Assembly: GCA_041477005.1 (NCBI GenBank)
Contig: JBGOUJ010000388.1
Span: 1-7,553, forward strand
DNA from: JBGOUJ01 sp041477005
GTDB lineage: Bacteria > Acidobacteriota > Terriglobia > Bryobacterales > JACQDG01
DNA: 7,553 nt
Reading direction: 5' to 3'
The translations under genes were made by a program, and so were the position numbers. Below, one piece after another: positions 1 through 6,840 of the stretch; the first letter of the stretch is position 1; each line of letters opens with the position of its first letter. The notes under the pieces were generated by a model. The model did no database searches. It was not told the origin of the DNA and saw only the letters and a program-made list of their open reading frames with translations.

Positions 1-478
1 ACGCCTCGCCCGCGTCTCCACAAATCACCAGCATTCCCTTCTGCCCCATGAATCCGGCCATGTATCCGCAGTTGCCCGCCACGAGCACTGTCCCGCCTTT
101 CATCGACACACCGAGGCGCGCCGCGGCGTCTCCATGAATCACGATCGTCCCGCCGCGGATTGCAGCGCCCGCGCCGTTGCCCGCGTTTCCATGCACCACG
201 ACCTGGCCGCTCATCATCGACTCCGCCAGCCCCCACCCCGCGCTGCCCTCGACTTCAATAGCCGGCCCGTCGATCAGTCCGGCGCAGAAATAGCCGACGC
301 TCCCCTCGAACCTCACTCGAACCGGCTGGAGAATGGCGACTCCCAGGTTGTGCCGCGCCCCCGGGTTCTCCACCACAATGGCGGTCTCCCCCGAGGCGAT
401 CGCGCGCTTGATATCGGCGTTGATCTCGCGGCTGGAGCGACCGTCACAGCCTATCTTTGCTATACCCGTCTCTGCCAT
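1..478 (-). CDS. glxC: GXGXG-domain subunit of split glutamate synthase-like enzyme (GlxC/MgsB type), 3' end cut by window
   Basis: Reading leftward from the ATG at 478 gives 159 codons without a stop up to the window edge, so the C-terminus is missing. The protein is a right-handed beta-helix made of glycine-rich repeats of about 19-20 residues, like the alpha-subunit C-terminal domain of glutamate synthase. Seen motifs include GSVGYFCAG (about residues 59-67), VEGSAGWG (76-83), SGQVVVHGNAG (90-100), RGGTIVIHGDA (108-118), MKGGTVLVAGNCGYM (126-140) and CGDAGEA at the cut end. From memory these closely match GlxC of Sinorhizobium and MgsB of N-methylglutamate synthase. Family members are about 220-230 residues, so roughly 70 are missing. 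The start overlaps the end of the amidotransferase gene by 19 bp, which indicates co-translation, and an AGGGAAG (486-492 on the complement) lies 7 nt upstream. In this family the subunit is thought to bridge the glutaminase and FMN subunits. Whether the enzyme makes glutamate or N-methylglutamate cannot be told here. Confidence 0.88.
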   Translation of the reverse strand, partial: MAETGIAKIGCDGRSSREINADIKRAIASGETAIVVENPGARHNLGVAILQPVRVRFEGSVGYFCAGLIDGPAIEVEGSAGWGLAESMMSGQVVVHGNAGNGAGAAIRGGTIVIHGDAAARLGVSMKGGTVLVAGNCGYMAGFMGQKGMLVICGDAGEA

Positions 479-1374
479 ACCCGCACTTCCCTGACCTGCG
501 CCTCGCGGACCTCGTACACGCCGGGCAGCGCCGCGCGAATGGCGATCTCTTCGGTGGCTATGGCCACGAAATCAGAGGTTTCAGCGACGACCAGCGGCTT
601 CAATGCGAATGGGTCCTTTACGAATCCGATCTGGCATGCAGTAGCCGCCAGGCAACTGAACGAGCCATCCAGATCTCGCAGCATGCCGCGCAAGGACGGC
701 TCGAGACCGAGCCCGCTGCCGAGATGTTCGGCGAGGTAGATGGCGATGATCTCCGAGTCGTTCTCGGTGTAGAAACGGACGCCGCGCTGCTCGTAGCGCC
801 GCCGGAGCTGATGATAGTTCGTGATGTGCCCGTTGTGAACGATCGCCAGATCGGGAAAACCGTGTCCCCAGAACGGCTGCGAATGGCTCAGGTCCACGCG
901 CGACTCGGTCGAAAGCCGGGTGTGACCCAGCCCGTGGCGGCCGCGAAATTGCGATATGCAGTACGTCTGCTCCAGCCGGGCCGGCGAGCCCACCTGCTTA
1001 ACGATCTCCAGCTTGCGCCCCGCGCTCACGACCTCAATTTCTCGATCGAGCGACTCGACAGACGCGATCAGCCGATTCAAATCGGTATGCTCGTCGGCCA
1101 GGAAACGCAAATACGGGCCGGTGGTGCAAAACTGTTCCGCACTGCCGAGCGACTCCGCCAGACAACGGATTTGGCGAGCCCTTTCTTCAAACTCCCCATG
1201 GTCGCCGAGTTTGATCCGTATAACGAAGAAGTTATCCTGCGGCTCGCCGAACAAGGCGACGCCTGCTGAATCGGGGCCGCGGCAAGCCAGGGCATTCAGC
1301 ATGCTCAGAATCGTGCGCCCCGCAGCCCCGGGCCCGCCGTCCGTCTTGTCCAGAAATCCGACAATGCCGCACAT
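460..1374 (-). CDS. glxB: Class II glutamine amidotransferase subunit (GlxB/MgsA type)
   Basis: This 304-residue protein is the glutaminase subunit of a three-part glutamate synthase-like enzyme. It should hydrolyse glutamine and pass ammonia to the partner FMN subunit in the cytoplasm. It starts MCGIVGF, so Cys2 becomes the N-terminal nucleophile after Met removal. Other class II (Ntn) signatures are visible: RGPDSAG (32-38), GHTRLSTES (150-158) with the glutamine-binding Arg153, HNGHITNY (180-187) with the Asn181-Gly182 oxyanion hole, and TENDSE (203-208) with Asp206. The segment of about 100 residues between RGPDSAG and GHTR, and the C-terminal stretch around VKDPFALKP and AETSDFVAIATEE, are typical of GlxB/MgsA rather than of PurF, GlmS or asparagine synthetase. 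Length is close to the family's usual 300. The ATG at 1374 is fixed by the need for Cys2, although only a weak GAGCGA precedes it. The stop overlaps the next gene by 19 bp. Family membership is firm; the exact substrate (ammonia versus methylamine transfer) is open. Confidence 0.92.
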   Translation of the reverse strand: MCGIVGFLDKTDGGPGAAGRTILSMLNALACRGPDSAGVALFGEPQDNFFVIRIKLGDHGEFEERARQIRCLAESLGSAEQFCTTGPYLRFLADEHTDLNRLIASVESLDREIEVVSAGRKLEIVKQVGSPARLEQTYCISQFRGRHGLGHTRLSTESRVDLSHSQPFWGHGFPDLAIVHNGHITNYHQLRRRYEQRGVRFYTENDSEIIAIYLAEHLGSGLGLEPSLRGMLRDLDGSFSCLAATACQIGFVKDPFALKPLVVAETSDFVAIATEEIAIRAALPGVYEVREAQVREVRVWQRRV

Positions 1375-1390
1375 ACGTCGCTCAAAGCGC

Positions 1391-1420
1391 GATCAAACAT
1401 CTAACGATCAAACATCCTAC
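1391..1420 (-). repeat. Imperfect 15-bp tandem repeat upstream of glxB
   Basis: On the plus strand the two units are gatcaaacatctaac (1391-1405) and gatcaaacatcctac (1406-1420), identical at 13 of 15 positions with the first 11 bases unchanged. On the coding strand of glxB this reads as two copies of ATGTTTGATC placed 17 and 32 nt upstream of the start codon. The spacing of one and a half helical turns and the position in the leader fit a tandem operator or a translational control element, but chance duplication cannot be excluded. No regulator is encoded next to it in the window. Confidence 0.5.
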
Positions 1421-1652
1421 CACGGTGACGAGAACGAACTGTGGGTCCGAACCACGCCGGGCGCCCCCAAAACACTCGCCCCACTCGACGACCGTGTTGC
1501 TTCGAAAGCTGATGGGGAAGAAAGAGGAGTGAAATGGCCGCCGCTTCCACTCGGCATCGTCGCGCTATCAGAGGAACCGACGGCCCTGTCGCCTTGATTT
1601 CCCTGCCTAAGTAAGCGACCGCTCCCTCAGAAGCTGCAAAGGGATCGACTTC

Positions 1653-1685
1653 AGCCGCGAATGAACGCGACTGCAGGTCGCGGCT
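1653..1685 (-). terminator. Possible hairpin terminator after the TonB-dependent receptor
   Basis: An 8-bp perfect inverted repeat, agccgcga at 1653-1660 and tcgcggct at 1678-1685, lies 13 bp beyond the receptor stop codon. A competing inner stem, cgcgac/gtcgcg with a 5-nt loop (1666-1682), can form instead. On the minus strand only a short T-containing stretch (TTCATTC) follows the inner stem, so a classical U-tract is missing. It may be a weak or Rho-assisted terminator, or simply a stable 3' end structure. Confidence 0.3.
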
Positions 1686-1697
1686 CGGATTCCCCGT

Positions 1698-4600
1698 TCA
1701 GAAGCTCAACCGCAGCGCGAACTGGATCAGTCGTGCGTTGACCGAGGTGCTCGTGATCTGGCCGAAGCTGCCGGAGTCGAGGCTCAGCGTGTTGCCGGTG
1801 TCGCTCCCTAAGGCGAAATTGGCGTGGTTCAGGATGTTGAAGAATTCGGTCCGGAACTGCAAGCGGAAACGCTCGGTTATTTTGAAATCCTTCAACACCG
1901 AGAAGTCCGCATCCCACTGCCCAGGGCCGCGGAACATGCCCCGCCCGGAGTTGCCGAACGTGCCGAATGGCGCCTTGATCCAGGCCGCCTTGTTCACGTA
2001 GCTTTGCAGGTTGTCCTTGGTGGAGCCGCTGGGGTGAATCAACGGGGCGCCTGCTGCCACGCTGGAGAAGAAGTTCCCCGTGACATCCGCGGTTGTCCCG
2101 CCGAGACCCGACCCGCTGTCACGATTGAACACTGTGAGCGGAAAACCGGATTGCGCGATCACCACCCCACTGGCAGACCAGTTATTCAGCAGAACCTTGC
2201 CCAGCCGGCTCGTGAACTTGCTGGGAAGATCCTGCACGTAGGTGAAGACCAGCCGTTGCGGGCGATCGAAATTGGCCGGTCCTTTGGCTCGGCTCCAGTC
2301 ATTCCAGGGCGCGCGGAACAGGTTGGTGAAGAAGCGAGCGCTCTCGTTCCCGCTGGTCAGAGTCTTCGAAATGGTGTAAGCAAGCTGGAAGGTCGAGCTG
2401 GCGACGCGCCTCTTCAAAGTGGTCTGGAACGAATGGTAGGTGGAATTGCCGTCCTGCAACGTCATCGTGATGTTGGCAAAGCCTGGGAACCGCCGCACCA
2501 GTGTGCCGTCCGCCTGAGGCATCAATGGATTGATGAATCGGGTGGCCATCAGGTGGGTGCCTTTGGTCCCCACGTAGCCGGCCTCGAGCAGGAGGTTGGA
2601 AGGCAGTTGCCGCTGGATGGTGAAGTTGTATTGCCAGGCGTTGTCCGTTTTAACGTGCGGGTCGACGGCAAAGAGCGCAATCTGGTCGTTCGGCGAGGTC
2701 GGAAACGGAACCACCTTGGGGTCGTAATGCGGATCGACGAAGGCCCAGTTTTGGGGCTGGTTCAGGGTGCAGCCGGTCCCGGCTACGGCGCAATCCAGGG
2801 TCAGAGCAATGAAGGTCGGCGGGTTGGAGAACGTCTGTTGCGCAATTTGCCCGGTCCTCTGGTCGAAGTACAGGCCCGCGCCGGTGCGAATCACCCAGTT
2901 ATTGCCGATGCGCCAGGCAATGCCCAAGCGGGGGGCGAAGTTGTGCCAGTTGCCGAACACCACGTTATTAGGTACGCCGTTGATGCCCCCTTGTACGATG
3001 CCTGAGCCGTCGAGCGATCCGACGCCTTTGTACCGGTCCGGCCAGAAGCTGACCATGTGCAGGTTGTAGGCCGCGGGCTGGAAGTGGGCCTCGTAACGCA
3101 GGCCGGCGCTCACGGTGACGGTCGGGGTCGCCTTCCAACTGTCGTCGATGAAGCCGTTCCAGATCTCCTCGCGCATTTGCAGCTCGCCCGGACCCGCGCC
3201 GAACGTCATCGTCCGTGGAATGCTCAGCAGGAAATCGGCATATTCATCGCCCGTCGCCTGGCCGTTGAAATTCCACACGCCGCGGCTGGACAGAAAATTG
3301 ATCGGATGGAGGATGGAGGTGCGATTCTCTCCGCCGAACTTGAGGGTGTGGCGAGAGCGAACCCAGGTCATGGTCGCGGCGCTGGTATAGGTGTGAATGT
3401 TGTCGTGCCAATCCTGGTCGTTGCCGAAGCCGCCGTTCGCGTAGTTGCTGATGTTGATCCTCGGCACCCCGGCGACTCTCGTGACCCCGGAGATCGGCTG
3501 CAAACCCAGGCTCTTCGGATCTGTGTTGTTGTCGAAGGAAATGAACTGGTCGCTAACGTCAACGCCGAACCGCGACTCCAGCACGACGGTCGGCGAGAAG
3601 ACATGGGTTTCGCTGAAGCCTCCGGAATGCTTTTTGCGGTTCGCGTTCAAGTCGAAGCCCGGCATGCCCTTTCCGAATGGATTCAGGTCCTTCTCCCAGC
3701 TTTCAAACCATCGGCCGAACAGGCTGTCTTTGGAACCCCAGCGATGATCGATGCGGCCGGTGAACTGGTCGAGATTGGTCAGGTCCGGCGCAGACGCAAA
3801 GAAGTTGGTGCTCCCCCCTGCGCTGTAGTTCGGCACCGGGATAAAAGCCTTCTGAATATTGAGCGAGATGGGATTCAGCCGCGATTGGGGAATCACGTTG
3901 TTAAGGAACGGCTGGCCCGTTGAAGGATCGGTGATTTTCTTGGAGCTGAAAATGCCCTGGCGCTGATCCGCCGTGGGAACAATGGTGAAGAGAGTGGAAT
4001 CGCTGGAGTTGGCGTTCAATTGCCGCGAGCTCTCCCAGCCGGCGAAGAAGAACGTCTTGTCGCGCAGGATCTTCCCGCCGGCATTGGCCCCGAACTGGTT
4101 CTGATTATTCTGCACTCTGGTGGGGAAGAAAAACGGCCGCGCGTTCAGATCGGTGTTGCGCAGGTATTCGTAAAGCGTGCCGTGCAGGTCGTTCGAGCCG
4201 CTGCGGGTCGTCACGTTGATGATGGAGCCGGAGTTCCGCCCGTACTCTGCGCTGTAGAGGCTCGTCATCACCTTGAACTCGCTGAGGAATTCGATGCTGG
4301 GCGTGCCGTCGCCGTCGGGCGCGTTGTTCAGCGTATTCGTGGTGGGCACGCCATCGACTAGCAGATTGTTGCTGCCGCGGCGCGCGCCGTTCACGCTGGC
4401 GCTGTCGCTCCCCGTCCCCGGCTTGTCGGCGTTCATAATGCCGCCCAGCACGCCGGCCGAGGTCCCCAGCATTTGGGTAAAGTTTCGCGTAGCCAGTGGA
4501 ATCGATTGGATGGTGCGCTGCTCGACCACCTGCCCGATGGTGACCTTCTCGCTTTGCAGCAAGGGCGTCTCGGCTACGACGGTAACCGTCTCGTTGACCG

Positions 4601-4949
4601 CGCCCACCTGGAGATTCAAATCGAGACGGACCCTCTCGGTTGTGTTCACGATGATGCCGTCCCGCTGCAGCTTCTGGAAGCCCGGGGCGTCGACCATCAT
4701 CCGGTAGCGGCCGGCGCGAAGCAGCGGGAACTGGTAGGCGCCGGATTCGTCGGTATTCGTCACAGACTGGATGTCGGTCTCTTCGTTGACGAGGGTGACA
4801 GAAGCGCCGGTGATGACGGAGCCGCTGGCATCCTTGACAACGCCAACGATCGAGCCGGTGGTTTCCTGGGCGAATACCGGCATCGCCAGGTAGAACAGGC
4901 ACAACAGCAAGAGAAACTGCGCTTTCAGGGAACCCTGCAGCGAGGACAT
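1698..4949 (-). CDS. TonB-dependent outer-membrane receptor, Oar-like, with carboxypeptidase-regulatory N-domain
   Basis: This complete 1083-residue protein should import a bulky substrate, often an oligosaccharide, peptide or metal complex, across the outer membrane using TonB energy. Residues 1-27 form a signal peptide with a leucine-rich core and cleavage at VFA|QE. Residues about 32-115 are a carboxypeptidase D regulatory-like/Cna-B-type beta-sandwich (GSIVGVVKDASG, then DESGAYQFPLLRAGRY). ETVTVVAE at 120-127 resembles a TonB box. The plug follows from about 130 to 255, with NNLLVDGVPTTN and the typical EYGRNSGSIINVTTRSGSN. The rest is a barrel ending LRLSF, and the terminal Phe fits BAM recognition. 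Two cysteines, C720 and C727, could pair in a barrel loop. The start is supported by GGAGGT 5 nt upstream. No SusD-like partner is next to it. Acidobacteria carry many such receptors without known substrates, so the ligand is not predictable. The CRTAC1-type gene is divergently transcribed 94 bp away. Confidence 0.93.
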   Translation of the reverse strand: MSSLQGSLKAQFLLLLCLFYLAMPVFAQETTGSIVGVVKDASGSVITGASVTLVNEETDIQSVTNTDESGAYQFPLLRAGRYRMMVDAPGFQKLQRDGIIVNTTERVRLDLNLQVGAVNETVTVVAETPLLQSEKVTIGQVVEQRTIQSIPLATRNFTQMLGTSAGVLGGIMNADKPGTGSDSASVNGARRGSNNLLVDGVPTTNTLNNAPDGDGTPSIEFLSEFKVMTSLYSAEYGRNSGSIINVTTRSGSNDLHGTLYEYLRNTDLNARPFFFPTRVQNNQNQFGANAGGKILRDKTFFFAGWESSRQLNANSSDSTLFTIVPTADQRQGIFSSKKITDPSTGQPFLNNVIPQSRLNPISLNIQKAFIPVPNYSAGGSTNFFASAPDLTNLDQFTGRIDHRWGSKDSLFGRWFESWEKDLNPFGKGMPGFDLNANRKKHSGGFSETHVFSPTVVLESRFGVDVSDQFISFDNNTDPKSLGLQPISGVTRVAGVPRINISNYANGGFGNDQDWHDNIHTYTSAATMTWVRSRHTLKFGGENRTSILHPINFLSSRGVWNFNGQATGDEYADFLLSIPRTMTFGAGPGELQMREEIWNGFIDDSWKATPTVTVSAGLRYEAHFQPAAYNLHMVSFWPDRYKGVGSLDGSGIVQGGINGVPNNVVFGNWHNFAPRLGIAWRIGNNWVIRTGAGLYFDQRTGQIAQQTFSNPPTFIALTLDCAVAGTGCTLNQPQNWAFVDPHYDPKVVPFPTSPNDQIALFAVDPHVKTDNAWQYNFTIQRQLPSNLLLEAGYVGTKGTHLMATRFINPLMPQADGTLVRRFPGFANITMTLQDGNSTYHSFQTTLKRRVASSTFQLAYTISKTLTSGNESARFFTNLFRAPWNDWSRAKGPANFDRPQRLVFTYVQDLPSKFTSRLGKVLLNNWSASGVVIAQSGFPLTVFNRDSGSGLGGTTADVTGNFFSSVAAGAPLIHPSGSTKDNLQSYVNKAAWIKAPFGTFGNSGRGMFRGPGQWDADFSVLKDFKITERFRLQFRTEFFNILNHANFALGSDTGNTLSLDSGSFGQITSTSVNARLIQFALRLSF

Positions 4950-4951
4950 GT

Positions 4952-4980
4952 TTGACCTCCGTTAGCAACCTTGGGATAAT
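4952..4980 (+). promoter_or_regulatory. Predicted sigma70-type promoter for the CRTAC1-family gene
   Basis: TTGACC at 4952-4957 (5 of 6 to TTGACA) and GATAAT at 4975-4980 (5 of 6 to TATAAT) are separated by exactly 17 bp. Transcription would begin near 4987, giving a leader of about 57 nt before the ATG at 5044. The match is good, but the promoter is predicted by eye only. Confidence 0.6.
4955..4960 (-). promoter_or_regulatory. Strong Shine-Dalgarno of the TonB-dependent receptor
   Basis: The complement reads GGAGGT, a full match to the anti-SD core, 5 nt before the ATG at 4949. It fixes that start. The site overlaps the -35 element of the rightward promoter on the other strand. Confidence 0.85.
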
Positions 4981-4987
4981 TGGTCGC

Positions 4988-5017
4988 ATTATAGATCCAC
5001 GACCCAGGCGAAAACAA
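4988..5017 (-). promoter_or_regulatory. Predicted promoter for the TonB-dependent receptor
   Basis: On the minus strand a perfect TATAAT (complement of 4988-4993) is preceded, with an 18-bp spacer, by TTGTTT (complement of 5012-5017), a weak -35 that matches only in its first three bases. Transcription would start near 4981, leaving a leader of about 30 nt that contains the GGAGGT. The -10 is strong; the -35 is doubtful and may need an activator. Confidence 0.5.
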
Positions 5018-5043
5018 CAGAAATCTTCGGAAAATTTGCAGCC

Positions 5044-6840
5044 ATGACTCGCCAGACTTCGAGGGTGGGCGCCGCTACTCACCGGCGGTTAGCGGTCTGC
5101 GGGCTGGCAGGCGTGACCGTTTTGGTTCCCCTGCTGATCGCCCAAGGCATGGGCGGGGGACCGAAAGCCATCGCGCGCCCCTCACCCAAGGCCCGCCTGG
5201 ACCTGCCCCACCCGAAGGTCGATTTTCGCGACATCGCTTCCGCGGCAGGCCTTACGGCGCCGAATGTTTACGGTGGCGTGGCCGCGAAGAAGTACATTCT
5301 CGAGATGACGGGGAACGGCGTCGCGGTGTTTGACTTCGACAACGACGGACGGCCGGACATTTTCCTGGTCAACGGCACACGCCTCGATGGCCTTGCTTCC
5401 GGCGAGAAACCGGCGGGCCGGCTCTATCGCAACCAGGGCAACGGAACCTTTCAGGATGTGACGGCGAAATCCGGGTTAACCCAAGGCGGGTGGGGGCAGG
5501 GTGTGTGCGCCGGCGACTTCGATAACGACGGTCTCACCGATTTGTTCGTGACCTATTTCGGCCACAACGTGCTCTACCGCAACCTCGGGGGCGGGCGATT
5601 CGAGGATGTCACGGAAAAGGTCGGTCTGCCTATAACCGGGCAGCGCTGGGGGACCGGCTGCGCCTTCCTCGATTACGACCGCGACGGCTACCTCGATCTT
5701 TTCGTAGCGAACTACCTGGATTTCAGCCTGGAGAAAGCGGCACTGCCGGGAGCCAGCCCTTTCTGCTTCTGGAAAGGGCTGCGCGTGTTCTGCGGCCCGC
5801 GCGGATATCCCGGCGGAAGCAACGTCCTCTACCACAACGACCGGGGCCGCGGATTCACCGATGTGACTCGAAAGGCTGGCGCCGGCCTCCCCGATCTGCA
5901 CTACAGCCTCGGCGTCGTCTCTTCCGACTTCGACGATGACGGCTGGCCCGATATCTACGTGGCCTGCGACTCGACTCCCAGCATTTTGTACCGCAACAAT
6001 CATGACGGGACCTTCACCGACATCGCCGTCGCCCGGGGCGTGGCCTATGGCCCGGATGGCCAGGAGCAGGGCGGCATGGGCGTGGCGGCCGGTGATTACG
6101 ATAACGACGGGCGGATCGACATCGTCAAGACCAATTTCATCGATGAGACCGCGGCGCTTTACCACAACGCGGGCGATGCCTATTTCGAAGATCAGACGTT
6201 CGCGGGCGGCCTCGGAGTGAACACCAAGTTCGTCGGCTGGGGCGTTGACCTCGTGGATGTGGATCAGGACGGCTGGAAGGATATTTTCATAGCGAACGGG
6301 CACATCTATCCCGAGCTTGCGGGCTCGAAAACGGGTGAGGACTTCCGGCAGCCGAAAACGCTCTACTGGAACCTTCGCAACGGCGCCTTTCGGGACATCA
6401 CGCGCGAGGCCGGAGACGCCTTGTCGGCCCCCCAGGTCTCCCGCGGGGTAGCCACCGGCGATCTTGACGGAGACGGCTCCCTGGAGATCGTAATCGTCAA
6501 CATGAATGGAACGCCGTCACTGCTCAAGAACTTCGGCCCAAAGGGGAACGCCATCCTCATCGAAGCGATCGGCACGAAATCAAACCGCAGCGCCGTCGGG
6601 GCGCGGGTGACGGTCTGGGCCGGGAATCTACGGCAGGTGCAGGAGGTGCGCAGCGGCGGAGGCTACGCCTCGCACAGCGACTTTCGGCTGCATTTCGGTC
6701 TCGGCGGCGCCGCCAGGGCCGACCAGATCGTAGTCCGATGGCCGAGCGGTGGGGTGGAACGCTTCGCTGAGATCAGGGCCAACCAGGTGATTCGCATCAA
6801 AGAGGGCGAGGGGATCGTCCACTCCTCAGCGTTCCGATAG
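5044..6840 (+). CDS. CRTAC1-family protein: FG-GAP/VCBS beta-propeller with C-terminal ASPIC/UnbV domain
   Basis: This 598-residue exported protein has a basic N-terminus (HRR at 13-15) and a hydrophobic stretch at about 16-34 that looks like a signal peptide or an uncleaved anchor. Residues about 58-500 carry FG-GAP repeats of a beta-propeller, each with a calcium-binding DxDxDG loop. Seven are visible, with first Asp at 97, 158, 210, 295, 351, 405 and 473, and each is followed by a strand such as PDIFLVN or LDLFVAN. A conserved insert with C241 and C250 (FCFWKGLRVFCGPRGYPGG) is typical of the family and may form a disulfide. Residues about 503-588 are an ASPIC/UnbV domain (SAVGARVTV, VRSGGGYASHSD, HFGLG, VVRWPSG). 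The likely role is an extracytoplasmic calcium-stabilised binding or adhesion scaffold; no catalytic residues are apparent. The ATG at 5044 lacks a clear SD sequence, but the signal peptide begins there. The gene is divergent from the receptor and overlaps the TPR gene tail to tail by 15 bp. Function in bacteria is essentially unknown. Confidence 0.92.
   Translation: MTRQTSRVGAATHRRLAVCGLAGVTVLVPLLIAQGMGGGPKAIARPSPKARLDLPHPKVDFRDIASAAGLTAPNVYGGVAAKKYILEMTGNGVAVFDFDNDGRPDIFLVNGTRLDGLASGEKPAGRLYRNQGNGTFQDVTAKSGLTQGGWGQGVCAGDFDNDGLTDLFVTYFGHNVLYRNLGGGRFEDVTEKVGLPITGQRWGTGCAFLDYDRDGYLDLFVANYLDFSLEKAALPGASPFCFWKGLRVFCGPRGYPGGSNVLYHNDRGRGFTDVTRKAGAGLPDLHYSLGVVSSDFDDDGWPDIYVACDSTPSILYRNNHDGTFTDIAVARGVAYGPDGQEQGGMGVAAGDYDNDGRIDIVKTNFIDETAALYHNAGDAYFEDQTFAGGLGVNTKFVGWGVDLVDVDQDGWKDIFIANGHIYPELAGSKTGEDFRQPKTLYWNLRNGAFRDITREAGDALSAPQVSRGVATGDLDGDGSLEIVIVNMNGTPSLLKNFGPKGNAILIEAIGTKSNRSAVGARVTVWAGNLRQVQEVRSGGGYASHSDFRLHFGLGGAARADQIVVRWPSGGVERFAEIRANQVIRIKEGEGIVHSSAFR

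Larger units (their letters stand above)
1375..1697. other. Intergenic region between the receptor gene and glxB
   Basis: These 323 bp separate the 3' end of the TonB-dependent receptor from the 5' end of glxB, both on the minus strand, so the region should contain the receptor's terminator and the promoter and control sites of glxB. I see a 15-bp tandem repeat at 1391-1420, a 26-codon ORF on the plus strand at 1534-1614 with an SD-like sequence, and an inverted repeat at 1653-1685. No RNA gene and no conserved long protein are apparent. A long plus-strand reading frame crossing from glxB antisense into this region has no recognisable domain. Confidence 0.6.

Noticed and set aside
134..739. 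201-codon plus-strand open frame at the left end
   Set aside because: Lies antisense to glxC and glxB, whose motifs are unmistakable on the minus strand.
1824..3005. 393-codon open frame on the plus strand, antisense to the receptor
   Set aside because: It is the mirror of a GC-rich coding sequence. It has no recognisable domain and low-complexity Arg/Gly/Val/Glu content, and the opposite strand carries a clear full-length receptor.
3057..3923. 288-codon plus-strand open frame antisense to the receptor
   Set aside because: Same shadow effect; no signal, domain or credible start context.
4105..5082. 325-codon minus-strand frame starting upstream of the receptor ATG
   Set aside because: It runs out of frame through the receptor's signal peptide, regulatory domain and plug coding region. 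Its translation is Arg-rich and without domains, and it has no SD match like that at 4955-4960.
5476..6303. 275-codon minus-strand open frame inside the CRTAC1-type gene
   Set aside because: Antisense shadow of the repeated FG-GAP codons; its Val/Ile/Glu-rich pattern simply mirrors the Asp-rich loops.
5260..6500. DNA repeats in the FG-GAP region considered as a mobile or CRISPR-like repeat
   Set aside because: The similarity comes from repeated DxDxDG protein loops; spacing and DNA identity are irregular.
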